This document shows positions 1-12,782 of a stretch of 64,000 nt of DNA, in pieces (position 1 is the first letter of the stretch; each line of letters begins with the position of its first letter). A model generated the notes under the pieces. It did no database searches. It saw only the letters and a program-made list of their open reading frames with translations, and had not been told where the DNA came from. The stretch comes from Tetracentron sinense (lineage: Eukaryota; Streptophyta; Magnoliopsida; Trochodendrales; Trochodendraceae). The position numbers and the translations under genes were made by a program. The DNA is taken from NCBI GenBank assembly GCA_015143295.1, contig CM026565.1, forward strand, positions 33,426,052-33,490,051, read 5' to 3'.

Positions 1-111
1 AAAGTCATCCTATCATCCACCAAACAAAATATAAAGAAGACCATGTCCATGCAAAAACAAAAGAGATAGGGTCACACCCCTGGGATTCCAAAAAAAAAAA
101 TTAAAAAAAAA

Positions 112-290
112 AATATCCATGGCCGTATCCCGACGTATCCATGCCGTATCGAAACCATATCCGAATTAAAAAAACATAATTTTAACTAACAGGATACGTC
201 TCAGCCGTATCCCGCCGTATCAGAGGCGTATCTATATCCGATACATATCGGATACGGGTACGAAGCCCATTTTGAAGTATCCGTGCTTCC
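112..290. repeat. Degenerate GTATCC word-repeat block
   Basis: The block is built from many imperfect copies of words such as GCCGTATCC, CGTATC and GATACG in both orientations, around an A-rich spacer. It looks like the end of a dispersed repeat whose interior consists of one short word. No coding frame is convincing. The family is not identified. Confidence 0.5.
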
Positions 291-399
291 TAGGTCACAC
301 CATATGGGCTTGGAATACATCAATCAAAAAGCACATGGGGTGCTGGGCTGTTGATGTATCCTATCAGCCTAGACATCTAAATTTTTGCCAAGTACAGGA

Positions 400-625
400 C
401 CGAACTTTGATTTTTGAGCAGTGTTTAGTGGGACCCATGGGTCCGTGTCATATCTTACTCCCATGTCCTCGTGTCCCTTTTAACACCCCTTTAAAACTAA
501 GATTTTGAATACTCATCTCATGTCCCTTTTACCCCCAATTTTGAGTGAGAGTAGGTGAGTATTCAAAATTGGGGCGTGGACCAATGAGACATTCTATTTT
601 GAAATGGATCCACGGGTACGTTTAA
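400..625. mobile_element. MITE copy carrying the shared 'GTGTCCCTTTTAACACC' module
   Basis: The left end reads GAGCAGTG-TTAGTGG, followed by GTGTCCCTTTTAACACCCC, a central palindromic part and a right part with GGACCAATGAG. Related copies with the same order lie at about 17195-17470 and 19200-19445, and in reverse at about 16600-16800. The ends are not sharply defined and I see no clean target duplication. Confidence 0.5.
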
Positions 626-819
626 CTATTTTCCTTGATTTTTTTTTATGAGCCCAACCACTTGCTACACGGCATTAAACCATGTGACGTGTAGGTAACT
701 CTTCCTATGTGTCACGTATATAGAACCTTTGTTGCAGTACCCCACGTTAAATTTTATTTGTTAGCCTAAAATATGTCATGTGCACCCAAACATGCATAAA
801 TAGTAGTGCCCATATAATA

Positions 820-971
820 GGGTCCGTTTGACATCATTCCCAAGGAACAATTCTCTATTCCCTGGGAATAGAGAATTGTTCATTGGGAGTGATGCCAAAC
901 GGGCCCGAAACTCACGTTTCTATTTTCAGAGAATAGAGTATTGTTCCTTGGGAATGATGCCAAACAGGCCC
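820..971. mobile_element. Short hairpin MITE (GGGTCCGTTTG ends)
   Basis: The ends GGGTCCGTTTG and CAAACAGGCCC are inverted repeats. The first 86 bases (820-905) fold alone into a nearly perfect hairpin around ATTCCCTGGGAAT. The rest repeats one arm, so the element looks like a hairpin plus an extra half copy. No target duplication was found. Confidence 0.6.
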
Positions 972-3900
972 TTATTGTCATGTTTAGTGGTAGGATGTTG
1001 GTTTTAATTTGCAATGGATGAGTTTTCTTGAGTCCAGCTTGGTGAGGCCTGTGTAATTTCTCAAGAACTAGCTTGGCCTTGGGTTGTTGAGCCCAGCCTG
1101 CTTTGAACTGGGCTTAGGCTACACCAACTGGCGCATGGGCTGGGCGTCGCATAAGCCTTGCCTTGGCATTTCGCAATTTAAAGGTCTGCTAACCCAGTTA
1201 AGACTTTGAAGAGGGGCTGATCTAAGGTGTTCCACTTCTTGTCTCTCGTGGGGTTTACCTTATCCTACTACCAAATGTTGTGAGAGTTAGCCTTATGAAT
1301 TGGGAAAGATTTGGGCCTTTGAGGCCCATCAACCACGGTCTGAACCTGCCCTTGGACTTTCATCAAACTTTGGCATTTAACCTTCCCTTGGACTGGGAAA
1401 AAACTTAGATTGGACCTTAACCAAATTCAATGAATGGCCTTTTGTTGTAGAAGGCTTTAACAAGATACTTTGCTTTTAAATTGGGCTTGGGCTAAAGTTA
1501 TTTTTGTCCACGTTAGGTCTATTGGGATTGGGCTCATATTGGGCTCCATTTGTGCCACCTGACAAAATCAACATGATCTAGGCTGTCCAATGGCTCTGAT
1601 TTACACAAGTGACAAGCATGAAACCCATGGGCTTTTTTTTGAGGACCCAAACAACATCACGAATCACCCAACCATAAGACGCATCGGCAATACTTTCTAA
1701 TCCAGGTGCTCTTCTACTAAGAAATTTCCTTGGCCAAGAAATCGATCCAATATCATGATCCTAACTTATGTGTATATGCCCAAACAAGCCTTAACTTAAT
1801 CTATCTACTATTTTTTTTTCCATCAACCTTCTTACTAATGATAAGGGGAATGCTAGCCCTCATATATAAATATAAAAGTCAAAATATTTTGTTGGTGAGA
1901 CTACATTCAAAAAGTTTGACTTTTTATTTATTAGAATAATTAATGGTTAACACGATTGAGACTGATATTCTCCTAATGATAATAAATATCTATAGACGTA
2001 TGTGAAATTTAACCAAATTAATATATCTCTATTTTTTCGACAATTTTAGTTGAATCTAAGGGCGTTACCTCATGTATGTGGACCATTTGAGCTATGTGCT
2101 ACAGCCTCCTATTCACAATTATTAATTTTCAAAAAGATAAAAAAAATAAATTCTTTTTCCTTGACAAACAGCCAGATTAATACTATCTATAAACTTTCTA
2201 TACTTAGTATTCAATGATATTATAATTATAACTTATGTAAAACAAAGTAAAAAAAACAAGAGCTTGTGTATTCATAGCCCAAGTCTTCACAAATTCTCGC
2301 ATATTCCCGGATGGGTCGGCCGATGGGCACGATCGAGATCAGTTTATGGTTGTTTAGTTACTCCATTTTTCCGGGTGTTTGTGCCTTTCCACTGTGTGAT
2401 ATCTCAAAAAAAAACCAAAAAAGCACAGCTTCAGCTAGCCCCCAAACAAACAGTAATAGCCATGGATTAATACAGTAATCCCACTAGAGAAAAGAAGGTC
2501 GGCAAACCCATTTGATTATTTGGGGGGGAAGAGGTCAGTCTTTTTTTCTTTTTTTTTTTTAAACCTTTTGAACCCACCTTCAATTCTATCATTAATTTGC
2601 TGGGAATGCGCACTATCTTTTTATTATCTGTCATTGCAAGTGTATCTAAAAATCTCCTTTTCTCACTAATGCAACTTTAATCCTTTATTAAGATCCTCTC
2701 ATCTCTCTTCCTAATCCTTGGTGGGGAATAAGGATACTAATGTCACCCACTCATTAAATTTTGTTTTTGTTTTTTGTTTCCTTGTACTAAGACTTGGAGT
2801 GAGTAAAATGAGTCCCTTCTTCTCTTGCTGTTCCTACTTTGTCTGTAACCTTTTTTTTAGTAGGTAGCCGGATTCGAAAAACATCAGGTTTGAGCCTGTG
2901 CCTAAGATTTTTTTCTTTATATACATATAGTTTTGAGATGATGGGTATATGTTCTTCCCCCACCTATAATTATCCAATGAGATTAACCATTCAGATGATA
3001 TCAGTGGTTCCTATAAGTAGAATCATAATGATCCTTCAAATGTTGCTAATGATTCTTTTTTGCCAAATTGTGAAAGGGTATCGGACATAAGTGCTTTAAA
3101 TCAAGAACAAATGACGTCCCCACGACTGTCTAATCAAGCTTTGAATTCTCAAGTGATTAAAACATAAATAAACCTTCATTGGGGCTCCTGAAAAAAGGGT
3201 TAGAGGAGTGGAAGCCATAATGCCCACAAGGATTCTGTGTCTTATTTCGCTGTTCCATGAAGGGAGTGGAAGAAATTATGATTCTCATACAAGCCATGAC
3301 TAGTGGAATACTGCTCAAAATTTATTTGGCTACAATGAATCTCCCTCTCTCTTTCTAACTTGTCTTTATCAAACAGATACATAATTTGGACACCATGATA
3401 CTTGATGGAATATTAAGTGTTTTGTTATTTAGAAGCTTTGAAAAGCTCTCTTTTGAACTTATTTAATAAGAATCTTGCAATCATTTGAGTGAGGAGACAA
3501 TAAAAACCTTTCCATGTAGATAAAGCTCATATGAACAAAGGAATGATCATATGATACCCAATGAAAACATTACTTGATTTTTCATTTTTAGCAAGAGAAC
3601 AACAGTAGATACTGTATTAGGAGAAAGCCTCTTGTGAATTCCATTAGTTAGAAACCATCATGCATTATTGAAAATGGAAATTAAAGAAAGATATCATTGG
3701 GAAGAAATGGGGTCATTTCCATTGAAGATTTTCAACTTGAAAAAAAACAAAAGACTTAATGTATTTTATTAAGGCACTATGAACTTCCTTTTTCTTTGGA
3801 TAGAAGTTTCAAAAGTAGGGAATTTATCTAACATCCATTGATGCTCCCACTTATTAGTGTGACCTTCATTTTCAAAGGTAAATGTGTGAGAAATGTTGGA

Positions 3901-5199
3901 ACAAAAGAGGAGAATATAGGTATTGTGTCATGAAAAGAGGAAATTTGATAGTTGGCATTAGCCCTTTCTTTGCCCATATGAACTATTACGAACCAAGAGG
4001 ACCATACTTATTTTGTTTTAGGCAATTTTAGCAAATTAAGTAGTACTTAGACTAAAGAAACTTAATCCATACAATAAATGAAACAATTTGTGAACAATCA
4101 ATACTAGACAGACTTTGTACTGTTTCTTGATCGATCCAATCCTCATCCACCCCCATTCTATTGAGACGGCCAGCTACCTTTGTCATCTGAACCTGCTCAA
4201 TCGGTGGGAAGCTCTTCGATGGAGCTTATAGCCCCCAAATCAGATCCACGGAATACTTTTCTAAGCACTTGATATACAAACTTATTACTCAACTACTAAT
4301 ATTTAACTTATCTTGTGTTGGTGTTAGCCATCGAAGTTTTGAACTAGGGATCGCAATTATGAAATTCCCGTCTAGGAGAGGGCCACCAATTAAGGGGAAA
4401 TGAATAGAAGAAGAAAGCAACATGAAATCCTGCAAACATTAATCTCCCATTTAGAGTTTATTAATAATATTAATCATCATCAATGCCTTATTTGAAAGTT
4501 AGGGTCAGCAACGTGAATCTTGTACCATCAGACATTCTGCTATATTAAAAGCTATAACTATAATAATAATAATAATAATGATGGTGATGGTGATGGTGAT
4601 GGTGATGAATAAATGAAGAAGAAGCAATATAACATGAGGAATTGACTCAAAAGTATTGAACTACAAATCTATCTCCAACAAAAACTACTGATTTTAGGTG
4701 GAATTTTATAAAAAAAAGGCATAAGGAAACTTCGTGTCTCCTCACTATCTGTCCAATCATCTCACACATTTGGACTAGTTATAGCAGAGACGCTACACTG
4801 GTTGAATTCCACCATTCAATATATCAGTTACACACTAATTTAGTTATATAATGTCTGTTTATCTACCTTTTTCTGTATTTCTATTTTTTTTAGTTTTATT
4901 CTTGAATGAAATAGAAAGAAAGTAATAAAAAATATATACATCAAATACTTAAGAAGTAATAATATATGATAGTTTCTTGAGTAAACTTCCAGTTTCAACA
5001 ATTTTTAAGCATACAGAGAAATAAAAAAAGGTATATAAGAAGAAGAAGGTGATATTAAAGTACTTTGTATCTTGACCACTCCTTTCTCACTGACAAGTCA
5101 ACAAGTGATAATTTATACTTTGCCAAGAATGTCTATTACCTTACTCAAACAAGAAATGGCCATTCTGCTTTACAAGTTGAAAGTAATTCCAACAAAGCA
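972..5199. other. Intergenic stretch, no supportable gene
   Basis: About 4.2 kb without a gene I can support. It contains family words (TTGGGCTTGGGC-like text at 1020-1530), A- and T-tracts, and a compound microsatellite at 4561-4610 (AAT then GGTGAT). The reading frame at about 2994-3165 looks slightly protein-like but has an internal stop and no recognisable domain. Confidence 0.5.
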
Positions 5200-5208
5200 T
5201 GAAAAGAT

Positions 5209-5501
5209 GGCCTCGGATTGTCTCTGTCAAAGCCAGAAAACCCTCTCGGGGTTCCATACAATGTACGACAGTTGGCAAAAAAAAAGTGGGGAGAAGTCAT
5301 TCCATTTTCTCCCCATAATTTTGACTTCTTCCCATATGACATCTCTCCCCCTTATTCTCACACTTATCGCCACATGTCTTATACTGGGTGGAGATGTCAA
5401 AATCATGGGCCCCATGATTTTGACTTTTCCACCACTTGTCACCTATTCTATGGAACCCTGAGCTAAGCCCTTTTTGGCTCCGCCAGAGACAATCCAAGGC
5501 C
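5209..5501. mobile_element. MULE-type MITE, family A (GGCCTCGGATT ends), perfect 9-bp TSD
   Basis: The ends GGCCTCGGATTGTCTCTG and CCAGAGACAATCCAAGGCC are inverted repeats. The element is flanked by perfect 9-bp duplications TGAAAAGAT at 5200-5208 and 5502-5510. A 9-bp duplication fits Mutator-like elements. The interior contains an inverted pair of the motif GAGAAGTC/GACTTCT. Sister copies are at 15824-16113 and 40330-40621, with a shorter relative at 13202-13428. Confidence 0.85.
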
Positions 5502-5564
5502 TGAAAAGATATATAGCTTTCTTTTTTTTTTTGAAAAAAGGCCATTTAACTCATACAAACATTG

Positions 5565-5731
5565 ACACCCCCACCTCTTGCGTGAGTGGTAGGGGTGTGG
5601 CCTCCCGTGGAGGAGGTCTGGGGATCCAATCCCCCCGGGTACGAGTTGTAAGAGCTCCAATGCCCAAGCTAACCTCTGATCCTCCTAACCTAATAATTAA
5701 CGTAGTTCAACAATAACCGCTGAAAAAAAAA
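5565..5731 (+). mobile_element. tRNA-derived SINE with 14-bp TSD
   Basis: The body is 167 bp. A box-A-like TTGCGTGAGTGG lies at about 5579-5590 and a box-B-like GGGATCCAATCC at 5621-5632. It ends in an A9 tail. Perfect 14-bp duplications TCATACAAACATTG flank it at 5551-5564 and 5732-5745. Internal pol III boxes, A tail and a long duplication are what LINE-driven SINE retroposition leaves. It lies just outside the family A MITE. It is not a functional tRNA gene, since no cloverleaf 3' half follows. Confidence 0.85.
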
Positions 5732-5745
5732 TCATACAAACATTG

Positions 5746-7128
5746 TATTACCTAGCCTTTCCCTTTTTGAAGGAAGGCCTAAACTTCATAGATGAAGTTA
5801 TTTTCCAATATTATAGTTTTCTCTTCTTTTTTTTTCCAAAAATACTTTTATCTACCATTACCACACTAAAATATTTCATTGTTACTTCAAAGTGAGATGC
5901 TTTACTTTCTTCATTCCTCATGTCCGCACTTTAATTTGGTGATGATTAGATGGATTTGATAATTATATCCGTAGTACATTTCACTCATATAAAAACATTA
6001 ATAAGAGAAGAACATGGATTTATTCATGACACTTTGGTTTAATTATGTCTTCGAGTAAATTAGATAAGACTGTCACAATTAATTAGGATATTTTTAAGTT
6101 GTGAAGTACTAAAAAAACGCATGGCTAGTGGTGATTTTGTGTAGATTATAATATGTATAGGTGGTGATTTCCTCTATCTCAAGTCGTAACCCCACCCACA
6201 CGCCCAAAATTAATTCATGCTGACGTGATAACTAACTCGCCAGTTTGGGCTATTTTTCTCTTAATTTCAAAGTAAATGTAGAAAACTGTGAGTATAAGCC
6301 AATGAAACTGAGTGAAAATAAGGTAAGTATGATTAGAAGCAATATCTTTACTATTAAATAATAAAACACACACTATTATAAATGCAAATCATGTCAGAAA
6401 CCACAAAAATCTTATGCTCTAGCTCTTGTCACCAATTTTGGATTATGGAAGTGAGGTTAAAAGTTTGAATATGGAGTTAGGAAATATTAAGGAATCTCAA
6501 AAGCACATCATAAAGAAAAATGCTAATGGAGCGATCACATTTTGATCAATCCCCTCTTGAGATTTCATTATCATGGCGGTGCTAGTGAAGTGTTTGTGGG
6601 GTTTGTTGTGGAGATGTGTCTTGTATTCAGTTTGTGACTGATCCTAGTATGTGTTTACACCAGGATTTGACTAGTGGGACATATATTTTGCACTGGGGGC
6701 TTTACAGGCAATATATTTTGTACTGGGAGCATTGCTAGCATTAGGTCGAAGTATATAATGTTGATGCGGCTTAAGGGTTTTCTTGTTGAAAGAAAGAGAG
6801 AGACCTTTCTATTCTTTGCTTATGATTAGTGAAGAAGAAGATCAATTGCCTTTTTCTATGGACATAGCCCACATTGGATGAACCACATAATTGATGTGTT
6901 CGCTTTCTTCAATTTAATTTCCTTTATTTAACAGGGTTGCATGTGTATCATTCATATGATCCTTCCCGGTTTGTCTTTTTTTTTTTTTTTGACGTAAAAT
7001 TCTTGAATGATGAGAATTTCATTATCATGCAAGACCCACCGATATCTCAAGGTGGAAAATAATGGTGGAGCAATGGCATCTTGTCTCCCATTTACTCGCC
7101 ATGTGTTCTCTTTAACTTAGATTAACTA
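5746..7128. other. Intergenic stretch, nothing recognised
   Basis: AT-rich DNA with no supportable gene. The text at 6420-6830 is less AT-rich but has no long frame. I see no defined element ends here. Confidence 0.4.
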
Positions 7129-7418
7129 TGAACATGAGCTCCGGTTGAACAGTCAACCAGAGCAATCCAAAATTTGTCTAGGAAAGTGGTAATTTGATAT
7201 AAAATCAAGAAAGGTATTTTTTAAAAATAAATTTATTCCATAAATACCCCTTCCCAAAGTAATTTTTAAGTTACTCCGGTTGATTTTTCAACCGGAGCAA
7301 CCCAAAATTTTTCTTGGGAAGTGATAGTTTGGTAATTATAACACAAAGAAGGGTATTATTTAATAATACATTTATTCCATAAATACCCCTTCCCAAGTAA
7401 GTGGTCCAAGTTGTCTAT
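7129..7418. repeat. Two tandem copies of a GAGCTCCGGTTG-type repeat
   Basis: The block begins TGAACATGAGCTCCGGTTG. It holds two diverged copies offset by 139 bp, each starting with a small CAACCGGAG-type inverted repeat and ending in TTATTCCATAAATACCCCTTCCCA. Related ends occur at about 27913 and at 49231-49400, so this is a dispersed family present here in duplicate. Confidence 0.6.
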
Positions 7419-7804
7419 TTGTATTTGTTTGTAACTTTTTAAAAGTTAGGAGACAGTTACTCCCCTTGCCATGGCTATGCTCTATTAAATTAAATAGTAA
7501 AATATAAAACTTAGCTCATATTCTTCAAAAGATCAAGGGGCAACTGCCCATGCCTATGCCCTCTTAAATTAAACAATATAGTATAAAATTAGTTTTTTTC
7601 CTCAAAGTTAGGGGGCTAGAGTTCTCCTCACCCTTGGCGTATCCGCTGCCCCAGGCTACATACGCCACTGTATTTTTGATGGATTTTTTTTTCAACGTTT
7701 AGGGGTCTATAGCCCCTGGGCCCCATGTGGATCCACCCTTGATTATACCTCATGTGGGTTTGTTTATATATATATATATATATATACACACATAGACAAT
7801 CTTA

Positions 7805-8145
7805 CCTATCACGCGTTTGAGTGATACATGATACTTATTTGAGCCCACAAAAAAAAATCATGGTACTGGTCTTGCATCATTAATGCGTGGTAAAAAATAT
7901 CTCAATTAGAGATGTTTAGACTGTCAAATTAAGTAGTGCAAATGTCAACCATTAACCCTAGTTTTTAGTATTAACATCTAGGTTTAATGTGACTCAACCA
8001 AGGTTAAAGTTTTGTTCGTCTAATTGGATGACCTAGAGATCTTTGATTGAGTTATTTTTTGTCATGTGTTAAAAAAGCAAGACCTACCATGGGATTTTTG
8101 GGCTTCAAAGGAGTTTTATGTGTCGCTCAAACATGCACGCATATT
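7805..8145. mobile_element. TIR element (GCGTTTGAGTGATACATGATAC-like ends)
   Basis: The left part CACGCGTTTGAGTGATACATGA is answered near 8115-8139 by an imperfect inverted copy. The interior is AT-rich and non-coding. A TA microsatellite lies just outside on each side (about 7765-7787 and 8156-8176). Target duplication not resolved. Confidence 0.45.
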
Positions 8146-8683
8146 ATTCATTCTCATATATATATATATATATATAAACCAATGAACTTAGGTAACATTT
8201 GAAGCCATTTTTATCCATATTTATTGAGTAAAAGGGTAGTTTCTTATTTTAATTGAAGACAACTCATTAAAGAAGGAAGAAAAAGTACAATAAAAATCAA
8301 ACAATCAAACTTTAGTCTCCAGCATTTAAAGATTAGCCACTTATAATAGTTTTAGTATAAATAAGAGCTCTGGTTCAAGAGAAAAACCGAGAGCTTCAAA
8401 AATATTCCTTATGATTGGGATATTTTAAAAATCATAAAAATAAAATAAGCGTAATTCCATAAAACAGAATTTTTATGTAATTCCCAAAATGTATTTGTCA
8501 GTGCATATTTTGGGAGAGCTTTGTTTATCTCTTGAACCACTATATTTAAACTCCTATAAAAATTTTACACTTAATTTTTACCTTTAATAGCAATGAATTT
8601 TATAATTAATACAAAGATAAAAATATCATAATGAAGGTTGCCAAGTTCACTAGTCGTGCGCACGCACATACAAATACACACAC

Positions 8684-8715
<32 letters not shown>

Positions 8716-10986
8716 TAAAGGGCATCGCACATTAGAAATTGTAGTAATTAAGCAACCCTTAAAAAGTGGACATGTGACAAATTATTTGAGATTTTGATCG
8801 TTGGAATTCAAGATGGGTCTCCTAAGAGACATGTGACAAAAAATCACTCTGATCTTCTCCACGGATTGGTGGTTAGATTTTGATGAAAATCAAAGGTGAA
8901 ATAATAATAATAATAATATTAATTATTATTATTATTATGAACTCTACCATTATAGGGTTAACTAAGAGTACCTTTTCTTACAACACCTTTAAGGTTGGAT
9001 ATACTTAAGGGTCAAAACCCTAACTATTTTGTGCCCTAAAAATACGTATTCTAGCTTTTAAGACAAGGTCTCAATTATTCCTAGTGACAGAGAATTTCAG
9101 GGAATTGTTGGATCATCAATAATTTAAACGGAAGACATAAAGTTCTAGTAGAAATCATGAGTCCCGGAGTTAGAATCGCACGAAATGTACACAGCTGACT
9201 AGAAATGTCTAGATCTTCAAGATCCATTGCTTTGCTACGAAGTTTTCACTTTTTAGCCTGATTCTTTCATTTAAGCCTCCGAAACAACAATTTTATAATT
9301 TTTACAAAATTTTGTTTTAACAATAATTATAGTTGTAGAAGTCAAAGTCGATTTTGACTTGATGGTAGTCTTTAATATTAGTAATTTTCATTGTTTATTC
9401 AATTTTGTCATCTTTAGTTTTTTTTCATGTTTTGCTTAATTAAACATCCTATTTCTATACACAAGGAAAAAACAATTTGTTTTGAATAAAAGTACAAAGA
9501 GTTCTCTCTTTTTCTTATTGTTCTTGGTATTCCTATGAATCAACAAGATAGTGGATACCCATTACTTCTGGTATTTTCCTTGAGGAAAATCAATAGAATA
9601 TTAGTGAAAGGTTGTGTGATTGGCACAATCAAAGTCATTCCCTACCGCTCGCTGCATCACCCTAGGATCTTATTATCCTAGAAGCTTTACTGTAGCCAAA
9701 ATCTTTTAATACTTTTCTAACAAAATTGTTGACAATTTTGAACATTATTATAGCTGAATTCGAAAAATCAAACATCCGAGGATTTGGGAACGAAAAAGGT
9801 GCAACGTCATGTAAGGCAGCAGCGTGCACCATCTGCACTTCTGAATTGGCCTCCTCCATGAAAGGCTAATGCATTGCATGCATGTGTGGTAACTGCAATA
9901 TTTCTTTTCTTTTTTTGGTACTTTCTATAGTTAATGGTTAGTATTTGTCTTGAGATGACTTAGCATTGAAAGTTAGGTTTATGAGTGGATATTTCAACCG
10001 TCACACCTAATGAGAGTAAAACCTGGATCATCCCAATGGGGGGGATAAACGTACACTACCACTATCACAACAAGTAGGTGTACTGCAATAATTAATTCAA
10101 TGGTCATTGTGATTACTCTTTAGGTTGATGAGTGTAAGAATCCGAAGTGATACATCCAATTTGGATAACCCTCGACCATCGCCTCGATCTCAAAGATGCA
10201 TAGATATTGCAGTGCAGATGCAGTGATGAGGAGCTAGGAAAGACAGCTCAAGATATTATTATTATTACTATCAGTATGGACCATATGAAGCCTCAATGAC
10301 TAAATGGCAACCGCATTTTCTCACCATACTATTATAGGACCATGTCAAACCTCATTGACAGTGTGATGTTTCTCACCAAATAATGAGGCACTTTTAAGGG
10401 CTTAATTAAAATTGCAGTAACATTCAAGTGGTCTCTACTATGTGATGGTGTGTACCAAAGACTTCATACACGTGTTCTTGGAAGCTAGGCGGCTTAGAAA
10501 ACTTGAGAAGCATCTTTCATGACTGAGACATGTAGGAGGTCAATTTTAATCCCGTGAAGCAACTTAGTTGATATCCAGTGGATCAATTCAAGGGGCAAAG
10601 TAATACGATCACACACATATTTACTTGGCAACAATGATCTTTGTAGCTCAAGGCTAAAAAGAATCAATACGACATTGACACAATAAAAAAATGTATGATA
10701 TCAATATTTTTAATTAATAATAAAATTTAGATGTGATGTTTTCTTTGAAAAGTGTGGATATCTATTGGCAACAATTGTATTTGATTAATCTAACCCTAGG
10801 GTCTAATTGAGTGGCTCGGTCTAATTTTTTTGCCATATGTCTCATGTAGGACTCACCTTGACATTTAAGATGTCGAATCCCCAAATAACCTTATATTTAA
10901 TAAAATAATATTCAATACATAAAGATAGAAAAAAACCATTGAACATTACTAAGTTCATTAGTCTTCATGAATACCAACATATATAT
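8146..10986. other. Intergenic stretch with microsatellites
   Basis: No gene supported. It holds a GT/TA compound microsatellite at about 8683-8716, an AAT/ATT palindromic microsatellite at 8901-8938, and a diverged half copy (about 10790-10890) of the element at 11033-11440. A small minus-strand frame at 9662-9859 has no recognisable domain. Confidence 0.45.
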
Positions 10987-11030
10987 ACCTCTCCCTTCAC
11001 ATATATATATATATATTTGAAGGGAGAGGT
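10987..11030. repeat. Perfect 13-bp inverted repeat around a TA tract
   Basis: ACCTCTCCCTTCA at 10987-10999 and TGAAGGGAGAGGT at 11018-11030 are exact reverse complements separated by an almost pure (AT)n spacer. The whole can extrude as a cruciform. Confidence 0.7.
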
Positions 11031-11032
11031 AT

Positions 11033-11440
11033 TAATAAGCCATGCTTATTGAAGCTTATAATGAGCTTTTCCTCTAAAAAGATAACACGTGACATACTTT
11101 TTTGAATCTGACCGTTGGATGTTAAGTTACGTCTGTTGCAGACATGTCTTAAAAAAATCAGTCCGATCGGACATGTTTAGACCATTCGATTAGACCGTAG
11201 TTTGCAGCATTAATTCCTTAGGGTTCACTCGACCCTACCTAAGATATAGAAATGACTGATCTTCCCTTGTTCGATCAGACGGTTTAAAAATGTCCAATCG
11301 AGCTAATTTTTTTGTCATGTGTCCCTCGAGCAACCCGTCTTGACATCTAACAGTCAGAGTCCAAAAACAATAGTCATGTGTCATATTATTAGGGACTACT
11401 CATTACAAGCTTCAATGAGCATGACTCATTAGAATGTTAC
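11033..11440. mobile_element. Long-TIR non-autonomous DNA transposon
   Basis: The left end TAATAAGCCATGCTTATTGA continues as a long terminal inverted repeat matched at 11395-11440. Inner inverted words (ACACGTGACA / TGTCATGTGTC; GACCGTTGGATGTTAAG / CATCTAACAGTCAGAGTC) show that most of the element is palindromic. No coding capacity. A target duplication was not clear. Confidence 0.6.
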
Positions 11441-11616
11441 TCTATATATGAAATGCTAACATTCATATTGTCTGATTTGAATGCCATTATTATAATTATG
11501 GAGCGAATCTTGAGCATATTTACGAAATTAATTTTTATAAAATTATAAAAATGCCACTCTTAGTTATGAATCTGTCACTCTAACAAACCTATGATGAAAC
11601 TTGATAACAGTGACAG

Positions 11617-11647
<31 letters not shown>

Positions 11648-11742
11648 ATATATATATAAATAATGGAAACGAGAAGAAGAATGATTTTGCTAGCCCCACT
11701 CTTTTCTATTGCACTCTTACCTTGTCCATGCAAGTTTTCTAC

Positions 11743-12782
11743 TAGGGGCAGAGCCAAGGGTGGACCTGGGCATGTCCCCCCCCTCCCAAAAAAAAACTTT
11801 TGAAAACGAATTATTTTTATTATTTATATGGCCTAGCATCGGGGGTGTATTCGAGTCGGGCTAAGCCGGGCTTGGCCCTGCTCGGTTCGATTTGAAATTT
11901 TTTTTATCTATGCTTGAGCTCTGCTCAGTTTGAATTTTTTTTCATCTATGTTCGAGCTCGGCTCGGCTCAAATATGCTCGTTTAGGCTCGAGCTCGAATT
12001 GATTCGAGCTCGAGCCGAGCTCTACTTGGCTTGAGCTCGGATTGAATTATTAAAACATATTTTAAAAATAAAAATAATAATATTTTTATTATATATATAA
12101 TATTATTTTTTATATAATATTCAAGTTGTGCCAAGCTTGAGCTGAACCAAGCCTCAATTGGGCCAAGCTAAATCAAACAGGCCCTGGCTCGAAGCTTGGC
12201 TTGAATACATTTTCAAACTCAAAAAATAGCTCGGATTGGCTTAATCGAGCTTATTTTTCGAGTTCAAGACGGACTTTTTTGGGCCAAGCCAAGCCAAACT
12301 TTGAGGGATATGCCCCTACTTAGCATAGGTCATGGGGGTAAGTTCCTCCTCAGCTTTTGATTTTTTTTTAAAAGAAAATAGTTTGTTAAGGCAAAGTCAT
12401 GGGCAATTGCCTGATTAAATTTTTTAAAATAAATATACTTTCTCTTATTTTGTTTAATTATTCAACAAGGATAGTCATTGGACAAGGAGACTTCTAAAAT
12501 TTTGAAAACAAAATATTTTTTTTACACAATATTATTTAATTATTTAATAAAGAATAATTATATGATAGGGGGATAGCTGCTCTTGTAAACAAGGAGAAAC
12601 AATACTTGTAGGATATGTATGAATGAAATGACCCACAAACTTAGTCGTAAATTTTTTTTCGAGCTACGCCCCTGAACCTTTATCCCCTAAATTCAAAATA
12701 TTTCATACCCTGCAAAAATCATTCTATACAAATTTATCAACAAGTGTGTGCCCCCTACGATAAAATCTTGGCTCTACCCCTG
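11743..12782. mobile_element. hAT-like element, outer (TAGGGGCAGAGCC ends)
   Basis: The ends TAGGGGCAGAGCCAAG and CTTGGCTCTACCCCTG are inverted repeats closely similar to those of the better-defined element at 31938-32545. A second element (11840-12318) sits inside it. The flanking 8-mers match poorly, so the boundaries are approximate. Confidence 0.6.
11840..12318. mobile_element. hAT-type element nested in the outer one, GAGCTCG-rich
   Basis: The 8-bp flanks CCTAGCAT (11832-11839) and CTTAGCAT (12319-12326) match at 7 of 8 positions. The termini CGGGGGTGTATTC and ATATGCCCCTA are imperfect inverted repeats of the type seen at 43824 and 50103. The interior is filled with variants of GAGCTCGGCTCG and its complement. 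No transposase is encoded. Confidence 0.7.

Noticed and set aside
2943-3165. Protein-like stretch (one stop, then about 45 open codons)
   Set aside because: Composition looks coding-like, but no family is recognisable and the frame is interrupted; a translated search would be needed.
5579-5632. tRNA gene candidate
   Set aside because: Only the two pol III boxes are present; the tail and 14-bp duplication show that it is a SINE.
5072-5716. Cluster of overlapping frames on both strands
   Set aside because: They are by-products of the palindromic MULE-type MITE and the adjacent SINE.
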